Shown here: piece after piece, positions 17,129-26,930 of the stretch
Position numbering within the stretch: the stretch's first letter is position 1
How the letters are laid out: every line of letters begins with the position of its first letter
Assembly (NCBI GenBank): GCA_944388405.1
Contig: CALXIQ010000023.1
Span: 1-42,459, forward strand
Reading direction: 5' to 3'
Length of the DNA: 42,459 nucleotides
Source of the DNA: an uncultured Ruminococcus sp.
GTDB taxonomy: Bacteria > Bacillota > Clostridia > Oscillospirales > Ruminococcaceae
Notes under the pieces: model-generated
What the model saw: only the letters and a program-made list of their open reading frames with translations
What the model was told of the DNA's origin: nothing
Database searches by the model: none
Position numbers and translations under genes: made by a program

Positions 17129-19537
17129 TTATCCCAAAACAACCTCTATCTTAGTGTTCTCAGTCATCTTGCACTCGCATACAAAGTTGCCTTCAACAGC
17201 CTCGCCGTTTACGGTCATTGACTTAACGCCGCTCTGTACATGGTCGGGATTCTTGATGTCAATTGAAAGATGCTTACCGCGGAAGTTCTTTTCAATCTTG
17301 AAGCCATCCCACTCGTGAGGAATTGACGGGCTTATTACAAGGCCCTCTGCATTTGGACGCATTCCGCATATACCCTCAACACAGCCTACCATTACAGTAG
17401 AACCTGTTCCGGTCAGCCAGTGAACGTGAGAACGTCCCTCAAACGGCGAACGAGTTGACTCGGTAAACTGTCCGTGAACGTACGGCTCAAGAACTCTTAT
17501 CTCAGCCTTGTCGTTCATGCTTGCAGGTGAGCTTTCAAGGAAGTACTCAAAGGCTCTGTCGCCGTGACCGAGCAGCGACTCGGCAAGAATCGCCCAGCCC
17601 TGTGTCTGAGAGAATATACCGCCGTTTTCTTTGGTATCGGGGTTGAAGATGTGCATAAGCGCACCGTCAAAGTAATGGTCAACATAGGGCGGTTCAAGCA
17701 GCTTTATGCCGTAAGGTGTGTTGAGAATCTCGTGAACCTTTTCCATTGCGGTTTCAGCCTGCTCTTTGCTTGCAAAGCCGGAGATAACCGCCCATGACTG
17801 TGGATTGAGCCACATGCTTGCCTCGGGGTCGTTCCTTGCTCCGACTACGACGCCATCCTCACGGATTCCTCTGATAAATCTATCCACATCCCAACAAGCT
17901 TCCAGGCTCTTGCCAAGCTCAGCCTGAACCTTTTCAATGTATGCAACATACTCGGTGTCGTTTCTGTCCTGAGCATAGCCCTTGATAACTGTCATTGCAT
18001 AGTAAAGCTGGAATGCTACGAATGTAGACTCACCCTTCTTGCCCATTCTCAGGCAGTCGTTCCAGTCGGCATGAAGTCCGGCAGGCATAGAATGTGCTCC
18101 CAGTCTTTCCATTGAGAACTTAATTGCTCTCTTGAGATGGTCGTAAACGGTATCCTCGCCGCCGTTAGCATAAACTATAACTTCGTCAAGGAACGCCTTG
18201 TTTCCGCTTTCGCCGATGTACTTAACGATGGTGGGGAACAGCCAGAGAGCGTCGTCAGCTCTGTAGGAAGGATGTCCCGTTTCCTTAGCGTAAACCGAAT
18301 TTTCATCGTTTTCATCAGGGCAGGTTTCGTGACCGGCATTGTGGTCAAACTTAACCAGAGGCAGTCCTCCGCCGTTGTCAACCTGAGCGGAAAGCATAAA
18401 GCGAATCTTGTCAGCCGCCAGCTCGGGATTGATGTGGATAATACCCTGAATATCCTGAACGGTATCTCTGTAACCATAGCCGTTTCTCAGTCCGCAGTAA
18501 ACGAATGAAGCGGCTCTCGACCAGATAAATGTAATAAAGCACTGATAAGCGTTCCATACGTTTACCATGTTGTTGAACTCGTCGGAAGGTGTTTCAACCT
18601 GGAAGTTGTTCAGCTCACCGTGCCAGTAATCAATAAGCTCCTTAATTTCAGCGTCGCACTTGCCCGGCTCCTTGTAGCTTGCAAGAATCTCATCTGCAAC
18701 TGTAGGATTCTTCTGACCCAGCACGTAAATAACCTCAGCGGTTGCTCCGGGAGCCAGCATAATCTCAGACTGCAAAGCGCCGCAGGCGTTGCCGTTGTAG
18801 TTGCACTTGTTGTCGCAGAAGCCTCTCTCAACCGCAATAGGATTGCCGTAGGTTCTGTATGGTCCGATAAAGCTGTCAAGGTTTCCGTTGTATGCCGAAA
18901 CGGGAGCGCCGACAACGCCGAAGAATCTTTCTCTCCAGTTGGAACCGTTCTCATCCTTGCCGCTGTTTTCGTTGATGTGCTGAACAATCTTGTTGCCCTC
19001 AAAGCTGGTTCTGGTAATAAACAGAGTGTACTGCAGGTTTACCTGGTCCTGCTCGTAGTTGTTTTCATTTGTAAACTCTACAAATCCGAACAGCGAAAGG
19101 CTTCTGTAGGTGTCGCCGGTGTTTGTTACCTTTGTCCTCCAAACCTCATAGGTCTTGTTAAGGGGAACATAGTATGTAACCTCCGAGTGAATGTCTGCAT
19201 AATCAGCCAGCATTGTGGTATAAGCCGTGCCGTGGCGACATACCGACTTGTACTTGTCAAGTGGCTTTCCTACCGGCTGCCAGGAAGCCGACCAGTAATC
19301 CGCGGTATCGTTATCACGGATATAAACATATCTGCCGGGAACGGAAATGTTTGTGTTGAAGCGATAGCGAACGTGTCTTCCGTTAGCGCCGCTCTTTACA
19401 AAGCTGTATCCGCCGGCATTGTTTGAAATGATTGCGCCGTATTCGGGCGAACCCAGATAGTTTGCCCAAGGAGCCGGCGTATCCGGTCTTGTAATGACGT
19501 ATTCCTTGTTTTTCAGGTCGAAATAACCGTACTGCAT
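17129..19537 (-). CDS. cbp: Cellobiose phosphorylase (GH94)
   Basis: This 802-residue cytoplasmic enzyme splits cellobiose with phosphate into glucose 1-phosphate and glucose, saving ATP when cellulose breakdown products are used. The N-terminal beta-sandwich starts with MQYGYFDLKNKEYVITRPDT and the (alpha/alpha)6 domain carries the family motifs: RNGYGYRDTVQD around Asp358 (substrate binding), HADWNDC with Asp491 and Asp494 (the ADWND motif holds the general acid), and the phosphate-site segments ENGGIFSQTQGW and TGTGSTVMVG. The length is typical of cellobiose phosphorylases (about 810), shorter than cellodextrin phosphorylases. GAAGGAG precedes the ATG. The gene is monocistronic with its own promoter. 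Specificity between cellobiose and a close relative is inferred from overall similarity. Confidence 0.92.
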   Translation of the reverse strand: MQYGYFDLKNKEYVITRPDTPAPWANYLGSPEYGAIISNNAGGYSFVKSGANGRHVRYRFNTNISVPGRYVYIRDNDTADYWSASWQPVGKPLDKYKSVCRHGTAYTTMLADYADIHSEVTYYVPLNKTYEVWRTKVTNTGDTYRSLSLFGFVEFTNENNYEQDQVNLQYTLFITRTSFEGNKIVQHINENSGKDENGSNWRERFFGVVGAPVSAYNGNLDSFIGPYRTYGNPIAVERGFCDNKCNYNGNACGALQSEIMLAPGATAEVIYVLGQKNPTVADEILASYKEPGKCDAEIKELIDYWHGELNNFQVETPSDEFNNMVNVWNAYQCFITFIWSRAASFVYCGLRNGYGYRDTVQDIQGIIHINPELAADKIRFMLSAQVDNGGGLPLVKFDHNAGHETCPDENDENSVYAKETGHPSYRADDALWLFPTIVKYIGESGNKAFLDEVIVYANGGEDTVYDHLKRAIKFSMERLGAHSMPAGLHADWNDCLRMGKKGESTFVAFQLYYAMTVIKGYAQDRNDTEYVAYIEKVQAELGKSLEACWDVDRFIRGIREDGVVVGARNDPEASMWLNPQSWAVISGFASKEQAETAMEKVHEILNTPYGIKLLEPPYVDHYFDGALMHIFNPDTKENGGIFSQTQGWAILAESLLGHGDRAFEYFLESSPASMNDKAEIRVLEPYVHGQFTESTRSPFEGRSHVHWLTGTGSTVMVGCVEGICGMRPNAEGLVISPSIPHEWDGFKIEKNFRGKHLSIDIKNPDHVQSGVKSMTVNGEAVEGNFVCECKMTENTKIEVVLG

Positions 19538-19644
19538 ATTTCATGCTCCTTCATAAAAATATTTGACTACTCTTCCCCGCAGGTACCAGCAGACTTACGC
19601 GTCAAATTTCAGAGCTTTATCAATGCTCCATATGCGTCAATTTC

Positions 19645-19673
19645 ATTTTAGCATACATTAATTTTATTTACAA
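19645..19673 (-). promoter_or_regulatory. Promoter of cellobiose phosphorylase with GCGTCAA repeats
   Basis: On the minus strand TTGTAA (19673-19668) and TAAAAT (19650-19645) are 17 bp apart. The 5' leader has two TTGACGC copies (19640-19634 and 19605-19599) 35 bp apart, both preceded by GAAAT; the first sits on the predicted start site. They may be operator sites. Confidence 0.65.
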
Positions 19674-19769
19674 GGGGGTTTTGAAAACTTTTTAGATAAA
19701 AATTTTAGCCGCTTTTAATTTTTGAAACTCAATCTATTACACTGCCCGTATACTGCCCTTTTACGCAAA

Positions 19770-19796
19770 CAGCCTTCGGAAAATTCCGAAGGCTGC
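19770..19796 (-). terminator. Terminator of the dipeptidase operon
   Basis: On the minus strand CAGCCTTCGG and CCGAAGGCTG form a stem just after the pepV stop codon, followed by TTTGCG. The T run is short. The region 19680-19769 contains no gene. Confidence 0.65.
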
Positions 19797-19807
19797 AATC
19801 AGCAGTA

Positions 19808-21154
19808 TTAACCGCATATTTCCATTATTGCGTTGGCGTACATATTGAGATTATACTTCAAAGTTTCAAGAGATATATGCTCATCGGGACCGTGCATATT
19901 GTTGTTTTCCCAAGGGAACTCCGCCCCGAAAGCCACGCCTCCGGGGGTGTTGTGAACGTAGGTTACTCCACCCTCTGCAATGCACTCCCCTTTTTCGCCC
20001 TTAACCTTTTCATAGGTCCTAAGGAGAGCCTGCACAAACTCGCTGTCCTCCGGCACATAGTGTGGCTCCATTCCATCAAGGGAGGTAACCTTCATTCCTG
20101 CCTTTTCAAGAGCTTTTGTTATTATCCCCTCAATCTCCGAAAGAGTTTTGTCTATGGGAAAACGGATATCTATTCCGCCGGTTATTTTTCCGCTTTCATA
20201 GCCCAGCTGAGTGAGTACGCAGGTCATTTCACCCGATACACTATCTGAAAAGCCCAGTCCAGCGGATTTTCCGTTAAATTCTCCGTGAGGAAATGCATTC
20301 GACAGCCTTTTCGCTGTTTCGCAGCCATTGTCGGAAAGAAAGGCAAGTAGCGCAGTAACAGTATTTCTGCCCAGCTCCGGTCTTGAGCCGTGGGCGGACT
20401 TGCCGATTATCTCAAAACCATTATCTCTCATTTTCACGGTGCAGTCGCTTATGCTCTCGGGCAGGGTTTCCCCACATTCGCAAACGCACACCGTTTTTCC
20501 CGGTACGGCGTTTATCACAGTGCCTCCGCTTATCTTATCCAAGCGTATTCCATCACAGTCAAAACTGCCCTCACCCTGAAAGGTCAGATGCAGCATGCCC
20601 TTTTCGCAGTTAAGCACCGGGAAGGAACCGTCGGGGGTAAACACCATCGGTGGGAAAGGCTCTTTTTCCTGATAGTACTCAATATCCTGACAGCCGCCCT
20701 CCTCGTTGCCGCCGAAAATCACTCTGAAGCCTTTCTTCAGCGGCAGACCAAGGTCTTTTATGCACTTTACCGCATAAAGCACCGCCACGCTAGGGCCTTT
20801 GTCGTCTATCGCTCCTCTGCCGTAGACAACCCCGTCCTTAACGGTGCAGTCAAATGGCAGAAAGCTCCAGCCCTCCCCGGCAGGCACAACGTCAAGGTGG
20901 CTGAGTATTCCCAAGACAGGTTCCCCCTCGCCGTAGTCCATTGAAACGGCGTAGTTGTCAAAATTCTTTACCTTCATGCCAAGGCTCTTGCCGAAATTTG
21001 CTCCCCACTGCAACGCCTTTGCAGAACCCTCGCCGAATGGCTTACCCTCCAAAGGCTCAGACAGGCTGCTGTCTATGGACATTATTTCTTTCATGGAAGC
21101 TATCACACTATCTATGTTTTTATCAAAATACTCCGAAATTTCCTTTTCAAACAC
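19808..21154 (-). CDS. pepV: M20-family dipeptidase (PepV-like)
   Basis: This zinc-dependent cytoplasmic peptidase hydrolyses dipeptides with broad specificity. Metal and catalytic motifs of M20/ArgE peptidases are present: SHLDVVPAGEGW (about 85-96), VYGRGAIDDKGP with the bridging Asp (about 112-123), GGNEEGG with the catalytic Glu pair (about 150-156), TPDGSFPV, and the terminal ENNNMHGPDEHI. The inserted lid domain lies between about 185 and 365 and includes SAHGSRPELGRN. Two GTG starts are possible; the one at 21154 has AGGAG 8 nt upstream, whereas the one 6 nt earlier is too close, so 448 residues are preferred. It lies 14 nt after the metallophosphoesterase gene and is probably cotranscribed. 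Confidence 0.9.
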   Translation of the reverse strand: MFEKEISEYFDKNIDSVIASMKEIMSIDSSLSEPLEGKPFGEGSAKALQWGANFGKSLGMKVKNFDNYAVSMDYGEGEPVLGILSHLDVVPAGEGWSFLPFDCTVKDGVVYGRGAIDDKGPSVAVLYAVKCIKDLGLPLKKGFRVIFGGNEEGGCQDIEYYQEKEPFPPMVFTPDGSFPVLNCEKGMLHLTFQGEGSFDCDGIRLDKISGGTVINAVPGKTVCVCECGETLPESISDCTVKMRDNGFEIIGKSAHGSRPELGRNTVTALLAFLSDNGCETAKRLSNAFPHGEFNGKSAGLGFSDSVSGEMTCVLTQLGYESGKITGGIDIRFPIDKTLSEIEGIITKALEKAGMKVTSLDGMEPHYVPEDSEFVQALLRTYEKVKGEKGECIAEGGVTYVHNTPGGVAFGAEFPWENNNMHGPDEHISLETLKYNLNMYANAIMEICG

Positions 21155-21168
21155 AAACACCGCTCCTT

Positions 21169-22017
21169 TTATTTTCCCGTCAGAGTTGCGCAGATAAGCT
21201 GAGAGGGATTATTAAGCCTGAATTTTCCCAATCCTGCCGAAACCACCATGGTTGAGCCGTATCGTTTATATAGCCCTCTGGTGTACTCGGGGAAAAACTT
21301 CCGCTCGGGAGAAAGCAGTCCGCCCACTATGGGAAGTCTTATCACTCCCCCGTGGCAATGGCCGGAAAACACTATATCCGCTCCCCATTCGGCGTACGCC
21401 TTAAATGGGAAAGGACTGTGAGAAAGCAAAACGCAGCATTTTTCAGGGTCGGGAGTACCCATCAGCTTATCAAGCAGCTTGACGTCCACGCTTTTAAGTC
21501 CTCTGTATCCTCTGCCGTCAGCACGGTAGCACTCCAGCGGCAGCTCTGCGCCGTAGAGGTTTATATACTCGTTTCCCCGGTAAATTCTCTCGTGGGTGTT
21601 TCTCAGCACATGAACGCCTATCTCCTCCAGCTTACAGTTTAAGGCGGAGGATTTTTCATCGGCGTCGGTTTCATGATTCCCCATAACATAGTAAACCGGG
21701 GCAAGCTTCATAAGTCTCCGCATAAGCACAAGCTTGGGTTTAAGATCTTCCTCCGTTCTGCTGAACAGATCCCCCGTGAAAAATATATAATCGGCATCGC
21801 AAAATCCGCAAGTGTTTATAAGATTGTTAAAGTCGTCGCCGTATCTTTTTTTGTGCAGGTCAGAAAGATGCAATATCTTAACGCCCTCAAAGCTTGGGGG
21901 AAGCTTTTTGCATTTTACGGTATAATGGTCGGCTTCAAGAGCACGGTTCTGCACGAGACAGTATGCCGAAAACGCTGCGACTGCACCTATCGCCGCTGCG
22001 GTTTTTATCCTGCTCAT
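21169..22017 (-). CDS. Membrane-tethered calcineurin-like metallophosphoesterase
   Basis: The 282-residue protein has a hydrophobic N-terminus (about 5-22) that should anchor it facing outwards, then a binuclear-metal phosphoesterase domain with all five family blocks: HLSDLH (about 50-55), FTGDLF, VMGNHETD, LLSHSPFPF and FSGHCHGGVIRLP. This is the YaeI/YkuE group, which acts on lipid A precursors or related pyrophosphate lipids in some bacteria; the substrate here is unknown. GAGGCG precedes the ATG, and the gene reads into pepV. The 87 nt upstream hold no recognisable site. Confidence 0.88.
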   Translation of the reverse strand: MSRIKTAAAIGAVAAFSAYCLVQNRALEADHYTVKCKKLPPSFEGVKILHLSDLHKKRYGDDFNNLINTCGFCDADYIFFTGDLFSRTEEDLKPKLVLMRRLMKLAPVYYVMGNHETDADEKSSALNCKLEEIGVHVLRNTHERIYRGNEYINLYGAELPLECYRADGRGYRGLKSVDVKLLDKLMGTPDPEKCCVLLSHSPFPFKAYAEWGADIVFSGHCHGGVIRLPIVGGLLSPERKFFPEYTRGLYKRYGSTMVVSAGLGKFRLNNPSQLICATLTGK

Positions 22018-22104
22018 TTATTGTAAACGCCTCTTTTCCGCTGTATGGTCTTTGATATTTATATATGCTCCCATGCGAGAAGCCCTATGCAAGCCGCCTG
22101 AAGT

Positions 22105-22881
22105 TTATCCCTCAAGCTTTTCTCCACATCTGGGACAAAATTTAGCTCCATCCTTAAGCTCTGCGCCGCAACCCTTACACCTGGCGGTTTCCTTTATAAC
22201 CGCCTGAGTCTTAATGCTGTCTACCTCGTCGGAAGGGCTTATATAATTGCTGTTTGTAAACTCAAAGCTGGGCTTTACCTCTTTCGACTTGTCGCTTTTT
22301 TGAACAGTCTGCTCCCCGGCGTCGGTATCCTGAGGTTCGGGCATATATTTCATACAGGGACAAGCCACCGAAAAATCGTCGGTTGCGTTTCTTCCCCAAA
22401 GGGTAATGCCGCAGATAAACAGAAACGCCGCCGATAAAAATGGTAGTCCGTAGGCAAGCGCCTGCATAACATACAAAAAGCGAGCCTCATCCGAGCCCTG
22501 GGCGGCAAGGGTTGCTGCGCTGTCGGTGAAAAGCCTGTAAACCTCCCAGCCGGAGATTGCCGCCATTGCCGCCGACGCCACAGTTACAATCGCCCCGAAC
22601 TCGGCGCCTATCTTCTTTTTTCTGCGGTTTACCACGCACACTGCCAGCACCGTCAGCGAAATTGCAAACAGCAGAATGGATTTCTGATAGGTTGCAAAAT
22701 AATCGCTTGCATTTTCAGCCAGCAGCCACCGTCTTTCATAAAATTCTCTGTAATAAATCTCCCGACCTATAAACTCCAGAGTCGCCCCTAAGGCGGACGC
22801 TATCAGAGCCACAAGCGCCGTCAGCCATGACGCCGTTCCTGCGTCGCAAAGCTTCTTTTTACTGGTTTTTACAACTGTCAT
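22105..22881 (-). CDS. Membrane protein with C-terminal zinc ribbon
   Basis: The protein is 258 residues from the ATG preceded by GGGAGTG. Four hydrophobic segments span about 14-36, 60-80, 88-112 and 138-162. They are followed by a polar linker rich in Lys, Glu and Ser and then a rubredoxin-like zinc ribbon at the C-terminus, with two CxxC knuckles (CKGCG and CPRCG, ten residues apart). Such zinc-ribbon membrane proteins are common in Clostridia and have no assigned function. No operon partner is evident; the next gene upstream ends elsewhere with a gap of 93 nt. Confidence 0.75.
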   Translation of the reverse strand: MTVVKTSKKKLCDAGTASWLTALVALIASALGATLEFIGREIYYREFYERRWLLAENASDYFATYQKSILLFAISLTVLAVCVVNRRKKKIGAEFGAIVTVASAAMAAISGWEVYRLFTDSAATLAAQGSDEARFLYVMQALAYGLPFLSAAFLFICGITLWGRNATDDFSVACPCMKYMPEPQDTDAGEQTVQKSDKSKEVKPSFEFTNSNYISPSDEVDSIKTQAVIKETARCKGCGAELKDGAKFCPRCGEKLEG

Positions 22882-22974
22882 AATAACACTCCCTTTTGTT
22901 CTTAACACGCTGATTTACCGCAAGCTCTGTAATTAATGATACCCGCTGCCAAAGCGGTTGTCAACGGCGGAAAA

Positions 22975-25851
22975 TCAGTTTTTTGCGTCCTTTTCGTCGG
23001 TTTGCCGCTCATCTGTTATAATCGGCTTTGCTTCGCCTGTTTCTGAAGCGTCTGCAACAGGCTTTACCTCAGTGACAAGGGACTTGCTCTGAGGGCTTTC
23101 AAAAAACCTTTTTATAAGCCTGCCGTTTTTATATTCAAACAGGAAAATCAGTGCTATTACCAGCAGTCCGCATAGTGATATAATCTTTGCGGCGGTAAAG
23201 TAGTTGGGCGAAAACTCCATGGTTATTACATTTTCACCCTCCTCCAGCGGTATGGTAATCAGGGAGTCAAGGGATATTCCCGGCTGTACCTCCCTGCCGT
23301 TTACCGTTATAATCCAGCCGTTTTCGTAGGGGATTGTAGTAAACAGCACCTCATCATCGCTTTGAGCAATACAGGTTCCTTCAACATAGGTATCCTCATG
23401 CTGTGTGAGGTTCCACACTCTATCCTTAAGCCGGGCGTCGGCAGCCTGAAAATCCTCCATATCGAAGGTGTAAAACAGCGCCTCCGACCAGAACGCCTCG
23501 TTATCCTCGTTGGCAACGGTGATGCGTATGCGGATATCCTCGTCACGGGCAAATTCACCTAAATTCAGAATGGAATAGTTGTCACCCACAAAGAACTGAC
23601 CTGCGTATTCCATTTCCGTCATACCCTGCTGATACTCCTCCTCCCGCTGAATCCAGATGTTGCAGCTGCGTTCGTATTTGGTGGGCAGATACATATAAAG
23701 GTTTGAATCCTTATCCATTCTCACAACGTAATCAATGTGACATTCGGCAATGGTCTGGTCTGCGGGGTAATATCTGGTGTGACCGTCCGCAAGGGTGGAG
23801 GTCAGCATATTTTCCGTATCCATGGTGTGGGGCAGCAGCCTTGTGAAGTACTGCGTATTCTCCGTCTGGGAAATCAGGGCGTTAAACACATTGTTCTGAT
23901 TTTCAAAGGGGTTGGTGTCAATAAGCTGAACGTCCTGTATTTTTGAAGAGGACACCACCCCAAGTCCCAGCTCATAAGGGTTTTCATAGAAGGAGTAGCT
24001 TGCCGCCTCCTCGTCAACCTGTGTGACAAATGTGTATTCCTCCGGCACGGAAGTTCTCTGGTCTGAGTAGCTGTCGCCGCCGTCGTAATCCTCCTTGTCC
24101 ATCAGGTAGCGTATGCCGAACAAAGCGTCGGTAATGTAGGTTGAGCCGTCGTATTTGGTGTAATTTCCGCCGTATGCGTAGCCAAGCTGCTGCAACATCT
24201 CAAGGGCAGGGGAATTCATTGTGGAGCTGGAGTGAGAAATGCCGTAATATCCCGTTCCGATAGGGTCGTTGACCGTCCGGTGGAAGGTGGCTTCCATTCT
24301 GAAAAAGGGCGAATCGTCATACTCGTTAATATGCTCCACCGCAGCTCTGGTGTCGCTCATATAAGGCTCGTAGGAGGTATAGGTGCTGTAGGCAACGTCA
24401 ACGTCTATCTTATGAAGAGTATCCATTGAGTTTGCCAGCATCTCCACCCCTACGGCGGTGCAAAGAATTATGCACACCGCTTTTGAGGTCTTACGCTTTC
24501 TGTAAAGGTAAAGCAGTGCGAAATAAACCGAAAGAGCGATAATTGAAAACCATATTCCCTGAATAACTCCGTAGGTTTCCCCATCCTCAGTTCGGCCCTC
24601 GAATATCTGAAAGTGAGTGTAATTCTCCCGCTCGCACCAGAAGAGGAATACCATAAGTCCGAAGAAAGCCCCGCCTATCTCCTTGGCGGTAATGCCGTCT
24701 AGATTTTCAAAGGCTCTGTACGCCATTAAAATCAGCACAAAGGAAAATGCAAAGGAATATCTGTAGGGCAGCCAGTTTGGAACCTGAAAGCCGTGCCAGG
24801 CTATATCTATAGGGGCGATATACATGCTGACAAACAAAACCAGCAGCAGCAAACCCTTGGCGGTCTTTTCCTTTACCGAGATTTTAGAATTCATGAAAAA
24901 CAGCGGCACCAGCAGCAAAACCGCACTGCCGCAGAAAATCATCGGCAGTCCCTCGGGATAAACCGTGTCGTAGCTCATAGGGAACAGCTTTGTTATAAAG
25001 GTGAGAAAATCAAACTGGGTGGCAAGGGAAAAATCAGGCTCTGAAAACTCAAGCTTACCCAACGCCAAAGAATTGTACACAGGGATAAGCACTATACAAG
25101 CCGTCATTATGGAAGTGACAGTCGCCGCCCCGAACTGCACAATCCGTCTGAAAATGTGCTTGGGGAGTACCCTGCCTTCCCTGGACAGGCAGTAGTATAC
25201 AAAATAGCAGAAGGTGAAAATTCCCACCATATAGCCGATGTAAAAATGAGCGATAAACATCAGCGTCAGTGGAATAATAAGAGGCAGCAGCCTGCCTTTG
25301 TCCACCAGCCTGTGAACTCCCAGACAGATAAGGGAAAGATATATAAGTCCGTCCAGCCACATGGGGTCCATAAGCTGAACCACCATATATGCCATCAGCC
25401 CGTAGCAGGTTGAGAAAACCACCAACGAGGTGTTTGCCGGTTTCCCCGTCTTTTTGAGAAAATATGCAAAGGTCACTGCCGCCGTTCCTATTTTTGCAAT
25501 CTGCATAAGCTCTATAGCTCCGCACATTGCCGTTCGGGGCAGCAGGCAGATAATAAGCATAAAGGGGCTTGCCAGATAATATGCAAAAATTCCGAACATT
25601 TCCCCTGAAAGATTCCTTGACCAGTTGTACACAAGACTGCCGTCGCCCCAGAAGGCGTCTCTCATCGCTTCGTAATAATACACATACTGTCCGTTAAGGT
25701 CAAGCACCAGCACGGAATTATCCCCGAATGGATGCACCTCAAACAGAGCATATGCAATATACATTATAAGCGCAGGCACAGCAAACACAAGAAAATATAT
25801 TCTCTTGTCCCACAGTCGGTTTCTTACGCTTTCCAAATTCAGCTTCTTCAC
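22975..25851 (-). CDS. yfhO: YfhO-family polytopic membrane protein (GT-C-like)
   Basis: The 958-residue protein has about a dozen membrane segments in its first 490 residues, an extracytoplasmic domain of about 390 residues, a final transmembrane helix (about 893-913) and a Lys/Glu-rich tail. An acidic first loop (VHPFGDNSVLVLDLNGQY, about 39-56) fits the GT-C pattern in which an Asp in the first outer loop is catalytic. In Bacillus subtilis, YfhO transfers N-acetylglucosamine from undecaprenyl phosphate to lipoteichoic acid, with CsbB making the lipid donor. The gene lies 20 nt behind a CsbB-like glycosyltransferase here, which supports the same role. The start is GTG with AAAGGAG 7 nt upstream. 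Confidence 0.85.
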   Translation of the reverse strand: MKKLNLESVRNRLWDKRIYFLVFAVPALIMYIAYALFEVHPFGDNSVLVLDLNGQYVYYYEAMRDAFWGDGSLVYNWSRNLSGEMFGIFAYYLASPFMLIICLLPRTAMCGAIELMQIAKIGTAAVTFAYFLKKTGKPANTSLVVFSTCYGLMAYMVVQLMDPMWLDGLIYLSLICLGVHRLVDKGRLLPLIIPLTLMFIAHFYIGYMVGIFTFCYFVYYCLSREGRVLPKHIFRRIVQFGAATVTSIMTACIVLIPVYNSLALGKLEFSEPDFSLATQFDFLTFITKLFPMSYDTVYPEGLPMIFCGSAVLLLVPLFFMNSKISVKEKTAKGLLLLVLFVSMYIAPIDIAWHGFQVPNWLPYRYSFAFSFVLILMAYRAFENLDGITAKEIGGAFFGLMVFLFWCERENYTHFQIFEGRTEDGETYGVIQGIWFSIIALSVYFALLYLYRKRKTSKAVCIILCTAVGVEMLANSMDTLHKIDVDVAYSTYTSYEPYMSDTRAAVEHINEYDDSPFFRMEATFHRTVNDPIGTGYYGISHSSSTMNSPALEMLQQLGYAYGGNYTKYDGSTYITDALFGIRYLMDKEDYDGGDSYSDQRTSVPEEYTFVTQVDEEAASYSFYENPYELGLGVVSSSKIQDVQLIDTNPFENQNNVFNALISQTENTQYFTRLLPHTMDTENMLTSTLADGHTRYYPADQTIAECHIDYVVRMDKDSNLYMYLPTKYERSCNIWIQREEEYQQGMTEMEYAGQFFVGDNYSILNLGEFARDEDIRIRITVANEDNEAFWSEALFYTFDMEDFQAADARLKDRVWNLTQHEDTYVEGTCIAQSDDEVLFTTIPYENGWIITVNGREVQPGISLDSLITIPLEEGENVITMEFSPNYFTAAKIISLCGLLVIALIFLFEYKNGRLIKRFFESPQSKSLVTEVKPVADASETGEAKPIITDERQTDEKDAKN

Positions 25852-25871
25852 AGACTTTCTCCTTTAAGCTT

Positions 25872-26801
25872 TTATTTATCGTCGTTTTTTCTGACTATAT
25901 CCCTTATTATGTATCTCGGTCTGCTTTTTATTTCCTCATATATCTTTGAAAGGTAAAATCCTATTACCCCAAGACTGAACATTATTATGCTGGAAGTCAG
26001 CAGCTGAAGGATTATAACCGTTGAAAAACCTGCCGCAGAGTTTCCCCATATTTTATTGTACAGGGTGTTGATTCCCAGAATAATCGAAATTATAAAGGTG
26101 ATAACTCCGCACACGGTGACAATCTGAAGCGGTGCGGAGGTAAAGGAGGTAATGCTGTTTACCGCATATTTTATCAGCGACCTGACCGACCATTTAGACT
26201 CGCCTTCCGCTCTTTCGGCTACCTCAAAATACACTTTTTCCGTTTTAAAGCCAACCCAGCTGGACATTGCCCTGAAAAAGGTAAGCCTTTCGGGCATTCG
26301 GTTAAGAGCGTCAACTACCTTTCTGTCCAACAGCTTGAAGTCGGAAGCCGCTTCCATATCAAGCCCCGACGCCTTGTTGATTATTTTATAAAAAAGCAAA
26401 CTCATTCCCTTGTAGAGGGGATTTTCCTTGCCACGGCTTTTCTTTCTACCCTCCACAACATCCACGTCGTTATTCTTCCAGATGTTATACATCTCAACGA
26501 TAACCTCCGGCGGATGCTGCAAATCGCAGTCCATAAGCACGCAGGCGTCGCCCCTTGCCACCTCAAGACCTGCAAAAATTGCGCTTTCCTTGCCGAAATT
26601 CCTGCTGAAATTAACGGCGGCAATATTGTCCTTAGTACTCGCCATGGTAGAAATCTTCTCCCAGGTTTTGTCCGTTGAACCGTCGTTTACAAAGATAAGC
26701 TCATAGTCTATTCCGTTTTTCTCTAAAATTTCCGCCACTCTTTTGGCGGTGTTCTCCACATTTCCCTCTTCATTATAGCTGGGGATTACAATCGACAACA
26801 A
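25872..26801 (-). CDS. csbB: CsbB/GtrB-like GT2 glycosyltransferase
   Basis: The 309-residue enzyme probably transfers a sugar from a nucleotide donor to undecaprenyl phosphate on the inner membrane face. The GT-A domain shows LSIVIPSYNEEGNVE (2-16), IFVNDGSTD, a DCDLQHPPEV metal-binding region (about 92-101) and DFKLLDRKVVD. Two C-terminal membrane helices (about 225-247 and 262-285) are typical of this group. The start is TTG, with AAGGAG 9-10 nt upstream, and the initiating codon lies directly before the first beta strand, so no longer form is needed. Together with yfhO it forms a two-gene operon for glycosylating a cell-surface polymer. Sugar identity is unknown. Confidence 0.87.
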   Translation of the reverse strand: MLSIVIPSYNEEGNVENTAKRVAEILEKNGIDYELIFVNDGSTDKTWEKISTMASTKDNIAAVNFSRNFGKESAIFAGLEVARGDACVLMDCDLQHPPEVIVEMYNIWKNNDVDVVEGRKKSRGKENPLYKGMSLLFYKIINKASGLDMEAASDFKLLDRKVVDALNRMPERLTFFRAMSSWVGFKTEKVYFEVAERAEGESKWSVRSLIKYAVNSITSFTSAPLQIVTVCGVITFIISIILGINTLYNKIWGNSAAGFSTVIILQLLTSSIIMFSLGVIGFYLSKIYEEIKSRPRYIIRDIVRKNDDK

Positions 26802-26930
26802 TTCTGCCAGCTCCTTTTACTTTTCTCTATGCCGTCAAGACGACTGTTTGCGACATTGCGCAGTATCGCCTCAACATAAAATACAGCACAAGGGACGCCA
26901 TAAATGACGTCCTTGGCTGAGTATTCACAT

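Noticed and set aside
18620..19426. 268-codon + strand frame antisense to cellobiose phosphorylase
   Set aside because: The real gene on the other strand covers the whole region with intact GH94 motifs.
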